NCBI GenBank assembly: GCA_947462255.1
Contig: CANHOA010000007.1
Coordinates: 1 to 64,000, forward strand
DNA length: 64,000 nucleotides
Source: Flavobacteriales bacterium
GTDB taxonomy: Bacteria > Bacteroidota > Bacteroidia > Flavobacteriales_D > Crocinitomicaceae
Direction: 5' to 3'
Below are positions 1 to 9,162 of this stretch, piece by piece. Position 1 is the stretch's first letter. Each line of letters starts with the position of its first letter. The notes beneath the pieces were generated by a model. That model saw only the letters and a list, made by a program, of their open reading frames with translations. It made no database searches and had not been told where the DNA came from. The translations under genes and the position numbers were made by a program.

Positions 1-450
1 ACATCTGTGCTTCGAAAAGCCATTTGCCCAGTAATTGCTGTTGATCAAAAAGTAAAATTTAAATCAATAAAAAAAATTGTTTTTGCTTGTGATTACGCAA
101 ATGAAAACAATGCTAAAATATTAAAACCACTGAAAGAAATTGCGAACCTATTCGACGCACATATTTATGTTCTAAAAATAGCAGGACAATTTGAAATTTG
201 TCCGTCTCCTGAAGAACTAGAATTAAAGTTTAAAGATATGAAAAAGTCATTAAAGGATTTCGAACATACATACCATTGTGCCTATAATGTAAATGTTGTA
301 GATGGCATTAATGAATTTGTAGAGACCAAAAAAATTGACATGGTCGTTATGATTCCGCAAAGATACACCCTAATTGATTACATCTTTCACACGCCAGAAA
401 CCAAAAAAATGGCATTTCATTCAAAAGTCCCGCTTTTAGCACTTCATTAA
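1..450 (+). CDS. Universal stress protein, C-terminal part (5' end cut off)
   Basis: The reading frame is open from base 1, so the gene begins before the window; the GTG at 7 is not a convincing start. The first residues (TSVLRKAICPVIAV) look like the closing strand of one UspA domain, and the following IKKIVFACDYAN begins a second one, so this is probably a tandem two-domain Usp of the kind common in Bacteroidota. The second domain has the usual alternating strand/helix order but no clear G-2x-G-9x-G(S/T) ATP loop near the end, where HSKVPLLALH closes the fold. Cytoplasmic; role in stress is known for the family only. Confidence 0.8.
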   Translation, partial: TSVLRKAICPVIAVDQKVKFKSIKKIVFACDYANENNAKILKPLKEIANLFDAHIYVLKIAGQFEICPSPEELELKFKDMKKSLKDFEHTYHCAYNVNVVDGINEFVETKKIDMVVMIPQRYTLIDYIFHTPETKKMAFHSKVPLLALH

Positions 451-466
451 TCCAAAAAAAGAAAAT

Positions 467-835
467 ATGACTATTTCATTAAGAAAAAATCGCAAACTAA
501 AAGAAATTCAACATGAATTCAACACTATTTTCCCGTATTTAAGAATAGATTTTTTTAATGTCCTACACAAGACTGAAGAAGTTACATCAAATAATTTTAT
601 TATCGATAACGAGAAGATGATCGGTGAATATGTGAAAAGGAATGACGTCGAAAAGATGTCGGTCGATCCAAAGATGACCGTTAGCCATTTTGAACAAAGT
701 TTTAATCCTTTAGGGATTGGGGTGCAAGTATTTCGTAAATCAGGCAAAATCTGGCTGGAAACAGGTGCTACTGATTCGTGGTCGCTTGAAGATCAAAACA
801 AAGAAGGAGAATCCATTACAAATCAATATAATTAA
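467..835 (+). CDS. Small conserved hypothetical protein, 122 aa
   Basis: I do not recognise a named family with certainty. The protein is soluble, with no signal peptide or membrane segment. The C-terminal half (PLGIGVQVFRKSGKIWLET, then TDSWSLEDQNKEGE) looks like a compact strand-rich module that I associate with short Bacteroidota proteins encoded near stress genes. It begins 17 nt after the Usp gene and ends 27 nt before hsp20, so the three are probably co-transcribed. Function unknown; a stress-related role is inferred from position only. Confidence 0.7.
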   Translation: MTISLRKNRKLKEIQHEFNTIFPYLRIDFFNVLHKTEEVTSNNFIIDNEKMIGEYVKRNDVEKMSVDPKMTVSHFEQSFNPLGIGVQVFRKSGKIWLETGATDSWSLEDQNKEGESITNQYN

Positions 836-861
836 TTATTAACCCACAAAAATTAGAAAAC

Positions 862-1299
862 ATGACACTTGTAAAAACAAACCAAAAAGAAAACACATCT
901 TTATTTACAGATTTTTTTGACACAACAAATTTTTTTAGTAGAAATTTAGGTTTTAATAGCTTTGGGCGAAATATGCCTGCTGTAAATATCAAAGAAACTA
1001 ATAAAGATTTTAATCTAGAATTTGTAGCTCCTGGTTTTAAAAAGGAAGATATTAAAGTTTCAATTGATGATAATATTTTAACCATCAGTGCTGAAAAGGA
1101 AAATGAAAAACAAGAAAATTCAGAAAGATATACAAGAAAAGAATACTCGTACAATTCATTTTCTAGGGCATTTTCACTTCCTGAAAGTGTAAATTTTGAT
1201 AAAATTGATGCCAACTATTCAGATGGAGTTTTAAAATTAAGTATACCAAAAAAAGTAGTTGCAAAATCCATAGAAAAAAAAGAAATAAAAGTTTTGTAA
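862..1299 (+). CDS. Small heat shock protein, Hsp20/alpha-crystallin family
   Basis: A 145-residue ATP-independent holdase chaperone. The alpha-crystallin domain runs from about residue 33 (PAVNIKETNKDFNLEF) to about 135, with the typical strands APGFKKEDIKVSIDDNILTISAEKE and the closing DGVLKLSIPKK signature of the family. The short N-terminal arm contains FFDTTNFF and a conserved aromatic patch, and the C-terminus (KSIEKKEIKVL) holds an IxV-like tail motif that in this family docks neighbouring dimers. Length is normal. It follows the small unknown gene by 27 nt and is probably the last gene of a stress operon, with an inverted repeat 27 nt downstream. Confidence 0.93.
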   Translation: MTLVKTNQKENTSLFTDFFDTTNFFSRNLGFNSFGRNMPAVNIKETNKDFNLEFVAPGFKKEDIKVSIDDNILTISAEKENEKQENSERYTRKEYSYNSFSRAFSLPESVNFDKIDANYSDGVLKLSIPKKVVAKSIEKKEIKVL

Positions 1300-1326
1300 T
1301 ATAAAGTAAATCATAAAATAATTAAG

Positions 1327-1388
1327 GAAATCCTCTCTGAATATAATTGTCGTCTAATAATAAACACAATTGTACTCGAGAAGATTTC
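1327..1388 (+). terminator. Imperfect long inverted repeat after hsp20
   Basis: Left arm 1327-1350 (GAAATC, TCTC, ATAATTGT) pairs with right arm 1366-1388 (ACAATTGT, GAGA, GATTTC) around a 15-nt loop, with a few bulges. It is followed by a short T-containing run but not a long U tract, so it could be a weak terminator or an mRNA 3' stabiliser rather than a strong intrinsic terminator. Confidence 0.4.
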
Positions 1389-1426
1389 TTTATATTAAAA
1401 TAGTTCGAAAATAATTGCCTTTTTTA

Positions 1427-1457
1427 CTTGATAGAACACCACTATAAATTAAATTTG
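1427..1457 (+). promoter_or_regulatory. Probable promoter of the nuo operon
   Basis: CTTG at 1427-1430 is followed after 19 nt by TAAATTTG at 1450-1457, matching the Bacteroidota sigma-A pattern TTTG-N19-TAnnTTTG at the spacing expected. It leaves a leader of about 100 nt before nuoA. It is the only good match in the 263-bp gap between hsp20 and nuoA. Confidence 0.5.
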
Positions 1458-1562
1458 TAAAAATTTTTTTTGATTCATAGGATTGAAAAAAAAAAATAAA
1501 TTTTGTTTATTTTTCAAATAGTATTGTTAATGAGAAGGTTAAGTTCTAATAAAAGCTAAAAA

Positions 1563-1937
1563 ATGACAGAGCAATCCTCTAATGTAGATTACATTCCATT
1601 ATTGCTTCAAGCCTCTGTTGCAGCAGCCTTTGTTATTTTTACCTTGTTTGTTACCCACATTTTAATGCCGCGATTGAATGCCAAAAAGAAAGATGAAAAC
1701 TTTGAATGCGGTATAGAATCTCAAGGAAACGCTCGCTTTCCTGTGTCAATTCGTTATTTCATGACTGCCATATTGTTTGTTCTTTTTGATGTGGAAGTGA
1801 TTTTCTTTTATCCATATGCAGTTAATTTTTACCAATTAAAGTTAGAGGGGCTTCTAGCAGTCATTATGTTTGTTAGCTTCTTTTTAATTGGATTTCTTTA
1901 CGTTCTTAAAAAAGGTGCTTTAGAATGGGAAAAATAG
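1563..1937 (+). CDS. nuoA: NADH-quinone oxidoreductase subunit A
   Basis: Membrane-arm subunit of complex I, 124 aa, with three predicted membrane segments at about residues 12-32, 66-86 and 93-115. The loop after helix 1 carries the conserved acidic/cysteine patch DENFECGIES, characteristic of NuoA/ND3, and FDVEVIFFYP marks helix 2. It is the first gene of a 14-gene operon and overlaps nuoB by 13 nt, which implies translational coupling. Confidence 0.95.
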   Translation: MTEQSSNVDYIPLLLQASVAAAFVIFTLFVTHILMPRLNAKKKDENFECGIESQGNARFPVSIRYFMTAILFVLFDVEVIFFYPYAVNFYQLKLEGLLAVIMFVSFFLIGFLYVLKKGALEWEK

Positions 1938-2479
1938 ATGATGATAAGGTTATTAATGGGGAAGGATATCAATTAACTACCCTAGACAAAGCTGTTGGAC
2001 TTGCAAGATCCAACTCAGTTTGGCCCCTACCTTTCGCAACTTCATGTTGTGGAATTGAGTTTATGGCCACTATGGGGAGTGCTTACGATATGTCGAGGTT
2101 TGGAATGGAGCGTTTATCGTTTTCTCCAAGACAGGCTGATTTATTAATCGTTGCCGGAACGATATCCAAAAAATTAGGTCCTATTCTGAAACAAGTTTAC
2201 GAACAAATGGCAGAGCCAAAATGGGTGCTTTCTGTTGGAGCTTGTGCGTCATCAGGTGGTATTTTTGATACGTATAGTGTACTTCAAGGGATTGATAGAA
2301 TTATCCCAGTAGATGTTTATGTTCCTGGTTGTCCACCTCGCCCTGAACAAATTATCGATGGCGTTATGAATATTCACAAACTTGTTAAAAAAGAATCCTT
2401 GAGACGCAGGTATAGTTCAGAATACAAGGACTTAATGAGCGATTATAAAATTGAAATAAAAGATAATGATGCTAAGTAA
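1925..2479 (+). CDS. nuoB: NADH-quinone oxidoreductase subunit B (N2 cluster)
   Basis: Peripheral-arm subunit that holds the terminal [4Fe-4S] cluster N2, next to the quinone site. Ligand cysteines are visible in the tandem ATSCCGIEF motif, in SVGACASSGG and in VPGCPPRPE. The start overlaps nuoA by 13 nt, and nuoC begins 14 nt before its stop. The 184-aa length is usual; the C-terminal tail after residue 160 is charged and variable. Confidence 0.96.
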   Translation: MGKIDDDKVINGEGYQLTTLDKAVGLARSNSVWPLPFATSCCGIEFMATMGSAYDMSRFGMERLSFSPRQADLLIVAGTISKKLGPILKQVYEQMAEPKWVLSVGACASSGGIFDTYSVLQGIDRIIPVDVYVPGCPPRPEQIIDGVMNIHKLVKKESLRRRYSSEYKDLMSDYKIEIKDNDAK

Positions 2480-2972
2480 CGAAGATCTTCAATCGCAAGT
2501 AGAAGCGCTTTTTGGTGCTGATATTCTTCATAGTGAGATTAACTTTGACATCCTTTCGATCGAGGTAGCTGCTGATAAAATCCATTCCATTATCGCCCAA
2601 CTGCAAAACGATGAAATGCTACGATTTGAGTTTTTAACCTTACTCGGAGGTGTGCATTACCCTGAGCAGGTTGACCGCGAATTTGCTGTTGTTTATCATC
2701 TTCATAGTTGGAAACATAAAATAAGGGTACGATTGAAAGCTTTTTTGCCCTTAAGCAATCCCTCAATTGACAGCATTACGGATCTTTATCCTTGTGCCAA
2801 TTGGATGGAAAGAGAAACGTACGATTTTTATGGGATTACTTTTGCTAATCACCCAGATTTAAGGAGAATATTGAATGAAGACTCGATGGACTATTTTCCT
2901 TTAAGGAAAGAATACGCCTTAGAGGATGCAACGAGAGAAGATAAAGATGATCGCTTTTTTGGGCGTTTTTAA
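2466..2972 (+). CDS. nuoC: NADH-quinone oxidoreductase subunit C (30 kDa)
   Basis: 168-aa peripheral-arm subunit. The family signature is seen at WMERETYDFYGITFANHPDLRRIL and the C-terminal YFPLRKEYALED. There are two in-frame ATGs (2466 and 2469); both overlap nuoB, so the choice changes one residue. It is separate from nuoD here, unlike the fused NuoCD of E. coli. It lies 9 nt upstream of nuoD. Confidence 0.95.
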   Translation: MMLSNEDLQSQVEALFGADILHSEINFDILSIEVAADKIHSIIAQLQNDEMLRFEFLTLLGGVHYPEQVDREFAVVYHLHSWKHKIRVRLKAFLPLSNPSIDSITDLYPCANWMERETYDFYGITFANHPDLRRILNEDSMDYFPLRKEYALEDATREDKDDRFFGRF

Positions 2973-2981
2973 TTAAATACA

Positions 2982-4214
2982 ATGAGTAAAGAAAAAGAAA
3001 AGGTATCGAATAGTGCTGCTGAATTCTATAATTCAAAAGAAACAATCGATGGTGATATTGCCACAATTAATTTTGGTCCTACACACCCCGCAACTCACGG
3101 TATTTTTCAAAATATTCTGAAAGTCGATGGTGAAAAAATCATTTCCTCAGAACAAACAGTTGGCTACATTCATCGAGCATTTGAAAAATTAGCTGAACGA
3201 AGACCTTACAACCAAATCACCCCAATTACCGACCGATTAAACTATTGTTCGTCCCCCATCAATAATTTGGGTTGGCACATGACGGTAGAAAAATTAATTC
3301 AAGCGGAAATTCCCAAGCGTGTTGATTACATGAGGGTTATCATAATGGAATTAGCAAGAATAGCAGATCACCTTATTTGTGATTCCGTTGTTGGTGTTGA
3401 CACTGGTGCACTTACTAGCTTTTTCTATCCCTTTCAAGAAAGAGAAAAAATTTATGAGTTGTACGAGGAAATCTGTGGCGCACGGCTAACAACTAATATT
3501 GGTCGTATCGGAGGATTTGAACGTGATTTTACTCCGGTATTTCACACGAAACTAAAATCGTTTTTAAAAACATTTCCGAAGGCATTTAGCGAATGGGATT
3601 CTATGCTTGCACGAAATAGAATATTCATGGATAGAACCCGAGGAACAGGACCTATATCTCCAGAAAGGGCTCTCGCCTACGGTTTTACAGGACCTAACCT
3701 TCGCGCAGCTGGTGTAGATTATGATGTACGCGTTATGCATCCCTACTCATCATATGAAGATTTTGACTTTATTATTCCTGTGGGAGTAAATGGCGATACC
3801 TACGATCGATTCATGGTGCGACAAGAAGAAATAAGGCAAAGTATTCGAATCATTGAACAAGCGTATGGTAACCTCCCTGAAGGTAATTATAAAGCGGATG
3901 TTCCTGACTTTTATCTACCAGATAAAGCGGATGTTTACAACAATATGGAAGCACTTATCTACCATTTTAAAATTGTGATGGGGGAAATGGAAATACCTAG
4001 AGGAGAAATATATCACAGTGTAGAAGGAGGAAATGGAGAACTAGGTTACTACCTCATCAGCGATGGTGGAAGAACACCATACAGATTGCAATTTAGAAGA
4101 CCTTGTTTCATTTATTATCAAGCTTATCCGGAAATGATTACTGGTCAAACCATAAGCGATGCAGTTATTACCTTAAGTAGTATGAATGTAATTGCAGGAG
4201 AATTAGATGCCTAA
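2982..4214 (+). CDS. nuoD: NADH-quinone oxidoreductase subunit D (49 kDa)
   Basis: Quinone-site subunit derived from the [NiFe]-hydrogenase large subunit. FGPTHPATHGIFQ near residue 31 contains the conserved His that lines the quinone head-group pocket, HRAFEKLAERRPYNQ and PITDRLNYCSSPINN follow, and the C-terminus is the family-typical VITLSSMNVIAGELDA (LD-R motif seen as ELDA). Length 410 aa is normal. The extra N-terminal 20 residues are polar. It overlaps nuoE by 8 nt. Confidence 0.96.
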   Translation: MSKEKEKVSNSAAEFYNSKETIDGDIATINFGPTHPATHGIFQNILKVDGEKIISSEQTVGYIHRAFEKLAERRPYNQITPITDRLNYCSSPINNLGWHMTVEKLIQAEIPKRVDYMRVIIMELARIADHLICDSVVGVDTGALTSFFYPFQEREKIYELYEEICGARLTTNIGRIGGFERDFTPVFHTKLKSFLKTFPKAFSEWDSMLARNRIFMDRTRGTGPISPERALAYGFTGPNLRAAGVDYDVRVMHPYSSYEDFDFIIPVGVNGDTYDRFMVRQEEIRQSIRIIEQAYGNLPEGNYKADVPDFYLPDKADVYNNMEALIYHFKIVMGEMEIPRGEIYHSVEGGNGELGYYLISDGGRTPYRLQFRRPCFIYYQAYPEMITGQTISDAVITLSSMNVIAGELDA

Positions 4215-4749
4215 TATGAAAAGAGAAAATAACATAGCTCAAACTGCCGCTGAATTCAATGGATTTAGTAAAGAAACGATAGCAAAATTTAACGAAATTA
4301 AAAATCATTTTCCAGTCGGAAAAGAAAAAAGTGCCATTATTAGAATGTTGCATTTAGCGCAAACTGAAGTGGGTTGGTTGAGTACTGAGGCAATGGATGC
4401 GGTAGCTACTTTCCTTAATATTCAAACCATTGAAGTGTACGAAGTAGCCACATTCTATACCATGTTCCATGTTAATCCAGTAGGAAAACATGTATTTGAA
4501 GTGTGTAGAACGGGACCATGTATGTTGGTCGGAAGCGATCAAATCATTGACTATATTTCGGAAAAATTAAATATTAAAGTCGGAGAAACAACAGCTGATG
4601 GAGAATTTACCTTAAAAACGGTAGAATGTCTTGGCGCTTGCGGCTATGCTCCTGTACTACAATGCAAATATAAATTTCATGAAAACCTTACAAAAGATAA
4701 GGTAGACGAATTAATTGAGGCGTACCGTTCAGGAATAATTGAAAATTAA
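4207..4749 (+). CDS. nuoE: NADH-quinone oxidoreductase subunit E (24 kDa)
   Basis: Carries the [2Fe-2S] cluster N1a beside the FMN in NuoF. The four ligands are visible as C-x4-C in CRTGPCML and C-x3-C in CLGACGYAP. The helical N-terminal part includes the conserved WLSTEAMDAVATFL and YEVATFYTMFH. Two ATGs are possible, at 4207 and 4216; the upstream one overlaps nuoD. The length of 180 aa fits the family. Confidence 0.95.
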   Translation: MPNMKRENNIAQTAAEFNGFSKETIAKFNEIKNHFPVGKEKSAIIRMLHLAQTEVGWLSTEAMDAVATFLNIQTIEVYEVATFYTMFHVNPVGKHVFEVCRTGPCMLVGSDQIIDYISEKLNIKVGETTADGEFTLKTVECLGACGYAPVLQCKYKFHENLTKDKVDELIEAYRSGIIEN

Positions 4750-4755
4750 ATAGGA

Positions 4756-6099
4756 ATGAAAAACAGGAAATTACTTCTTGAAAATGTGCACATCCCTGGG
4801 ATCGAAACATATGATGTCTATCGAAAAAATGGAGGCTACCGATCTGTTGAAAAAGCTATAAAAAGCTTGACGCCAGACGAAGTGGTGGAAGAAGTTAAAA
4901 AATCTGGACTGCGAGGACGCGGAGGAGCAGGATTTCCAACTGGAATGAAATGGTCGTTCTTGGCGAAACCGGAAGGAATCCCTCGTTACTTAGTTTGTAA
5001 TGCCGATGAATCGGAACCTGGTACGTTTAAAGATCGTTATTTGATGGAGAAAATACCTCACTTGCTAGTGGAGGGTATGATTACCGCAAGTTATGCACTC
5101 GGTGCGAATACGTCATACATTTATATTCGAGGAGAATTTATGTACATTCTTCATATCCTAGAAAAGGCAATTGCTGAAGCGTACGACAATGGATTCTTAG
5201 GAAAAAACATTCTTGGAAAAGGCTACGATTTAGACTTATTTGTTGTGCCCGGTGGAGGAGCTTACATCTGCGGAGAAGAAACTGCATTATTGGAATCATT
5301 GGAAGGGAAAAGAGGTAATCCAAGAATAAAACCTCCGTTTCCAGCTGTTAAAGGTCTTTGGGGAGCGCCAACTGTCGTAAATAATGTGGAAACAATAGCT
5401 GCTGTCGTTCCAATTGTAAATGATGGTGGTGAAGCATATGCGGCTATCGGAATTGGTAAAAGTACAGGTACTAAATTAATTTCTGCCTGTGGGAATCTTG
5501 TAAAACCTGGCGTTTATGAAATTGATCTCGGTCTGTCTATAGAAGAATTTATCTATGGTGATGACTATTGTCAAGGTATAGCTAATAACAAAAGACTAAA
5601 AGCATGTGTTCCGGGAGGTTCTTCGGTGCCTATCCTACCCCACTATCTTGTTACCAAGACAGCTAATGGCGATGATCGATTAATGTCATATGAAAGTTTG
5701 GCTGAAGGAGCATTCGCCTCAGGTTCTATGCTTGGATCAGGTGGATTTATTGTTTTTGATGAAGACCAATGTATTGTCAGAAATACGTGGAATTTTACGC
5801 GTTTCTATGCCCATGAGTCGTGTGGACAATGTTCGCCGTGTAGAGAAGGAACTGGTTGGATGGAAAAAGTGCTTTACCGACTGGAAACAGGAAACGGTAA
5901 TCTGCGAGATATCGATCTATTAGCCGAAATTAATAAGAAAATTGAAGGGAATACAATCTGTCCGCTTGGCGATGCTGCTGCATGGCCTGTGGCTGCTGCC
6001 ATTCGTCATTTTAGAGACGAATTTGAATGGCATGTAAGTCATAAAGAAGAGGCAATAAAAAGAAATTATGGTTTGTCGAAAGAACCAATGTTAGCATAG
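4756..6099 (+). CDS. nuoF: NADH-quinone oxidoreductase subunit F (NADH/FMN)
   Basis: Entry point for NADH electrons. GLRGRGGAGFPTGMKW (about residues 52-67) is the FMN/NADH-binding glycine loop, YICGEETALLESLEGKRGNPR lies in the nucleotide fold, and ESCGQCSPCREGTGW near residue 355 plus a distal Cys (NTICPLGD) bind [4Fe-4S] cluster N3. Length 447 aa is typical. Six bases separate it from nuoE, and nuoG follows by 9 nt. Confidence 0.97.
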   Translation: MKNRKLLLENVHIPGIETYDVYRKNGGYRSVEKAIKSLTPDEVVEEVKKSGLRGRGGAGFPTGMKWSFLAKPEGIPRYLVCNADESEPGTFKDRYLMEKIPHLLVEGMITASYALGANTSYIYIRGEFMYILHILEKAIAEAYDNGFLGKNILGKGYDLDLFVVPGGGAYICGEETALLESLEGKRGNPRIKPPFPAVKGLWGAPTVVNNVETIAAVVPIVNDGGEAYAAIGIGKSTGTKLISACGNLVKPGVYEIDLGLSIEEFIYGDDYCQGIANNKRLKACVPGGSSVPILPHYLVTKTANGDDRLMSYESLAEGAFASGSMLGSGGFIVFDEDQCIVRNTWNFTRFYAHESCGQCSPCREGTGWMEKVLYRLETGNGNLRDIDLLAEINKKIEGNTICPLGDAAAWPVAAAIRHFRDEFEWHVSHKEEAIKRNYGLSKEPMLA

Positions 6100-6108
6100 A
6101 AATTAATT

Positions 6109-7071
6109 ATGATGAAAGTTACAATTGACGATATTGAGGTTGAAGTTGAAGCTGGAACAAGCATCTTAAATGCTGCACGAAAAATAGGTGGCGAAGTGGT
6201 GCCTCCTGCGATGTGCTACTACAGTAAATTACCCGGAACAGGTGGTAAATGTAGAACATGCTTGGTGGAAGTTGCCGCTGGGTCAACAGCAGATCCAAGA
6301 CCAATGCCAAAATTAGTCGCTTCTTGTTCTACACCAGTAATGGACGGAATGATTGTTAAAAATAAAACAAGTCAGCGTGTTCATGAAGGACGTAGCGCTG
6401 TGGTAGAATTTTTATTAATTAATCATCCCTTAGATTGCCCCGTTTGTGACCAGGCTGGAGAATGTAATCTGCAGGATCTAGGCTACGAACATGGATCTGT
6501 AAAAACACGCTACGAAGAAGAACGGAGAACGTTCGACCCTATAGATATTGGAGATAAAATTAAATTACACATGAATCGCTGCATTCTGTGTTACCGATGC
6601 GTAGAAGTAGCCAATCAGCTGACTGAAAAACGAGTGCATGGTGTGATGCATCGCGGCGAACATGCCGAAATAAGTACCTATATTGAACACGCTATTGACA
6701 ATGAATTTTCTGGAAATATGATTGATGTTTGTCCGGTTGGGGCATTAACGGATCGTACGTTTAGATTTAAAAGCCGTGTGTGGTTCCTAAAACCAATGGA
6801 AGCTGAATGCGATTGTACTAAATGTGCAGGGAAAGTAGTATTGTGGATGTTTGGAAAGGAAATTTATCGGGTAACGGGTCGCAAAGATCAGTATGGTGAA
6901 ATTGAAACCATCGATAATAAAACAGCATGGATTTGCAACGAATGTCGATACGATAAAAAAGACCTTGCAAAGTGGAAAGTGATTGGGCCAAGAGTTATTG
7001 ATAGACATTCTGTCATTTCTCAAGGAAAATATGAAACAAGTATCAATTCTCCTATTAAAAAAATCAATTAA
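6109..7071 (+). CDS. nuoG: NADH-quinone oxidoreductase subunit G, short form
   Basis: At 320 aa this is about one third of E. coli NuoG. It retains the ferredoxin-like [2Fe-2S] domain (CYYSKLPGTGGKCRTCLVEV), the His/Cys [4Fe-4S] motif (HPLDCPVCDQAGECNLQD), and the cysteines NRCILCYRCVE with a distal ICPVG-like DVCPVGALTD. A final zinc- or cluster-like C-x-C-x2-C...C-x2-C region (ECDCTKC and ICNEC) follows, but the large molybdopterin-like domain is absent. The stop overlaps the nuoH start by one base and no remnant lies downstream, so the short form is native and not a broken gene. Similar short NuoG proteins are known to me from Flavobacteriia. Confidence 0.92.
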   Translation: MMKVTIDDIEVEVEAGTSILNAARKIGGEVVPPAMCYYSKLPGTGGKCRTCLVEVAAGSTADPRPMPKLVASCSTPVMDGMIVKNKTSQRVHEGRSAVVEFLLINHPLDCPVCDQAGECNLQDLGYEHGSVKTRYEEERRTFDPIDIGDKIKLHMNRCILCYRCVEVANQLTEKRVHGVMHRGEHAEISTYIEHAIDNEFSGNMIDVCPVGALTDRTFRFKSRVWFLKPMEAECDCTKCAGKVVLWMFGKEIYRVTGRKDQYGEIETIDNKTAWICNECRYDKKDLAKWKVIGPRVIDRHSVISQGKYETSINSPIKKIN

Positions 7072-8105
7072 TGGATACAGGCTTATTAATTGAAAAACTT
7101 ATTTTAGCCATTCTACTTTTTGTAGTTTCATTAGGTATTGCTGCCTACTCTACCTATTTTGAACGAAAATTAGCTGCGTGGATTCAAGACCGTGTTGGAC
7201 CAGATCGGGCCGGACCATTTGGTATCCTACAACCTATTGCGGATGGTGTTAAAATGTTCATGAAAGAAGATTTTACGCCAACAAATGCTGATCGTTGGCT
7301 CTTTATTCTTGGTCCAGGAATTGCGATGTTTACCGCATTAATGACAAGTGCTGTTATTCCTTGGGGAACTGATATCACACTCTTCGGACGCACAATAGCC
7401 CTGCAAGTCGCCGACCTAAATATTGGCATTCTCTTTATCTTTGGAATCATCTCCATTGGAGTTTATGGCATCATGATCGGTGGATGGGCTTCCAATAATA
7501 AATATTCTAGATTTGGTGCTATTCGTGCATCATCACAAATGATCTCCTATGAATTAGCGATGGGGATTTCAGCGATTACCATCATCATGTTATCCGGTGG
7601 TCTTGGACTTAACGACATTGTTAAAGCACAGCATGGGATGAATTGGAATATATTTTATCAACCAGTTTGTTTCTTAGTCTTCTTTATTTGTGCCTTAGCT
7701 GAAACTAATCGTGCACCTTTTGACCTTCCTGAGTGCGAATCAGAATTAATTGGCGGTTATCATACCGAATATAGTTCGATGAAACTTGGCTTGTTCCTAT
7801 TTGCAGAATATGTTGCCATGTTTGTGTCATCAGCCCTTATTTCCATCTTGTTTTTTGGAGGCTACAATTTTCCAGGGATGGATAACTTTAGTGGGAACAC
7901 ATTAGCGCTTTTAAGTGTTGCTGCATTTTTCACCAAAACGTTTTTAATGATTTTCCTATTTATGTGGATTCGATGGACAATACCTCGTTTTAGGTTTGAT
8001 CAATTAATGCATTTAGGATGGAAGGTACTGATTCCAATTTCAATCATCAATATGTTGGTAACTGGAATTGTCATTGCATTCAATGAGGGATGGATAAAAT
8101 TTTAA
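7071..8105 (+). CDS. nuoH: NADH-quinone oxidoreductase subunit H
   Basis: Membrane subunit that with NuoB and NuoD forms the quinone tunnel. 344 aa, eight or nine membrane helices. AAWIQDRVGPDRAGPFGILQPIADGVKMF is the highly conserved first loop, and ETNRAPFDLPECESELIGGYHTEYSS the acidic loop that couples quinone reduction to proton pumping. The start ATG shares one base with the nuoG stop codon. Confidence 0.97.
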   Translation: MDTGLLIEKLILAILLFVVSLGIAAYSTYFERKLAAWIQDRVGPDRAGPFGILQPIADGVKMFMKEDFTPTNADRWLFILGPGIAMFTALMTSAVIPWGTDITLFGRTIALQVADLNIGILFIFGIISIGVYGIMIGGWASNNKYSRFGAIRASSQMISYELAMGISAITIIMLSGGLGLNDIVKAQHGMNWNIFYQPVCFLVFFICALAETNRAPFDLPECESELIGGYHTEYSSMKLGLFLFAEYVAMFVSSALISILFFGGYNFPGMDNFSGNTLALLSVAAFFTKTFLMIFLFMWIRWTIPRFRFDQLMHLGWKVLIPISIINMLVTGIVIAFNEGWIKF

Positions 8106-8109
8106 TAAA

Positions 8110-8652
8110 ATGGAGAGCTTAACAAATAGAAAAAAAGTGGTTTCGGATAAGCCAATGACTTTTATGGAAAAGTTATACCTCCCAGCCATTATTAAAGGAA
8201 TGTTTATTACCTTGAAACACATGTTCAAGAAAAATAATACCATAAAATACCCGGAAGAACAACGTGTATTTGCACCAGTTTATCGTGGGATGCATGTCCT
8301 TAAAAGAGATGAACAAGGACGAGAAAATTGCACCGCTTGTGGATTATGCGCCGTAGCATGCCCTGCTGAAGCAATTACCATGGTGGCAGGCGAACGACAA
8401 AAAGGTGAAGAGGGACTTTATCGGGAAGAAAAGTATGCGGAAATCTATGAAATTAATATGTTGCGTTGCATTTTTTGTGGATTATGTGAAGAAGCATGCC
8501 CCAAAGAAGCCGTATTTCTAACCGATAGAATTGTACCAACTGAATTTGAACGAAACGAATTTATTTACGGTAAAGACGTATTGGTTGAACCCTTGAATGA
8601 TAGAATTGATGTTACTAAACGCCAACATACTGGCACAAGAAGCGAAATATGA
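8110..8652 (+). CDS. nuoI: NADH-quinone oxidoreductase subunit I (2x[4Fe-4S])
   Basis: 8Fe ferredoxin-like subunit carrying clusters N6a and N6b. Both cluster motifs are complete: CTACGLCAVACP and CIFCGLCEEACP. An amphipathic N-terminal helix (LPAIIKGMFITLKHMF) sits on the membrane. It lies 4 nt after nuoH and its stop overlaps the start of nuoJ (ATGA). Confidence 0.96.
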   Translation: MESLTNRKKVVSDKPMTFMEKLYLPAIIKGMFITLKHMFKKNNTIKYPEEQRVFAPVYRGMHVLKRDEQGRENCTACGLCAVACPAEAITMVAGERQKGEEGLYREEKYAEIYEINMLRCIFCGLCEEACPKEAVFLTDRIVPTEFERNEFIYGKDVLVEPLNDRIDVTKRQHTGTRSEI

Positions 8653-9161
8653 GTGTTGAATTACTAAGTTTAATTATTGGAGGCTTGACCATTGGAGCAG
8701 CGCTAATGGTGGTGATTAGTAAACACCCCATTCGAAGTGTGCTATTTCTTGTCGTTACATTTTTCCTTATTTCTTCCCTGTACATTTTGATGAATGCGCA
8801 ATTCTTAGCCATCGTTAATATCATCGTTTATGCAGGAGCAATTATGGTTTTATTCCTATTTGTTCTCATGCTCTTAAACCTTAACAAAGAAAGTGAGCCA
8901 AAAACACCCAAATTAGCCCTCTTTTCATCAGTACTAGCAAGTGGAATACTTTTATTAGTGCTCATTGCAGCATTTAAAGATAGCCTTAGATTACAGCATG
9001 TGCGGTTGCCTCAGCAGAAACAGATTGGATTAGTTGAAAATTTAGGCAAGTTACTTTTTGATGAATACATAGTTGCATTCGAAGTTTCTTCGATTTTATT
9101 TATTGCTTCAATGGTGGGAGCCATTTTGTTGGCAAAACGCGAAAAACCAATTATTGATTAA
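8649..9161 (+). CDS. nuoJ: NADH-quinone oxidoreductase subunit J
   Basis: 170-aa membrane subunit with five predicted helices. [23 protein letters not shown] is the conserved helix 3 segment, including the Y-A-G-A-I-M region that undergoes the pi-bulge change in complex I. The start overlaps nuoI by 4 nt and nuoK starts one base after the stop codon. Confidence 0.94.
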   Translation: MSVELLSLIIGGLTIGAALMVVISKHPIRSVLFLVVTFFLISSLYILMNAQFLAIVNIIVYAGAIMVLFLFVLMLLNLNKESEPKTPKLALFSSVLASGILLLVLIAAFKDSLRLQHVRLPQQKQIGLVENLGKLLFDEYIVAFEVSSILFIASMVGAILLAKREKPIID

Positions 9162-9162
9162 T

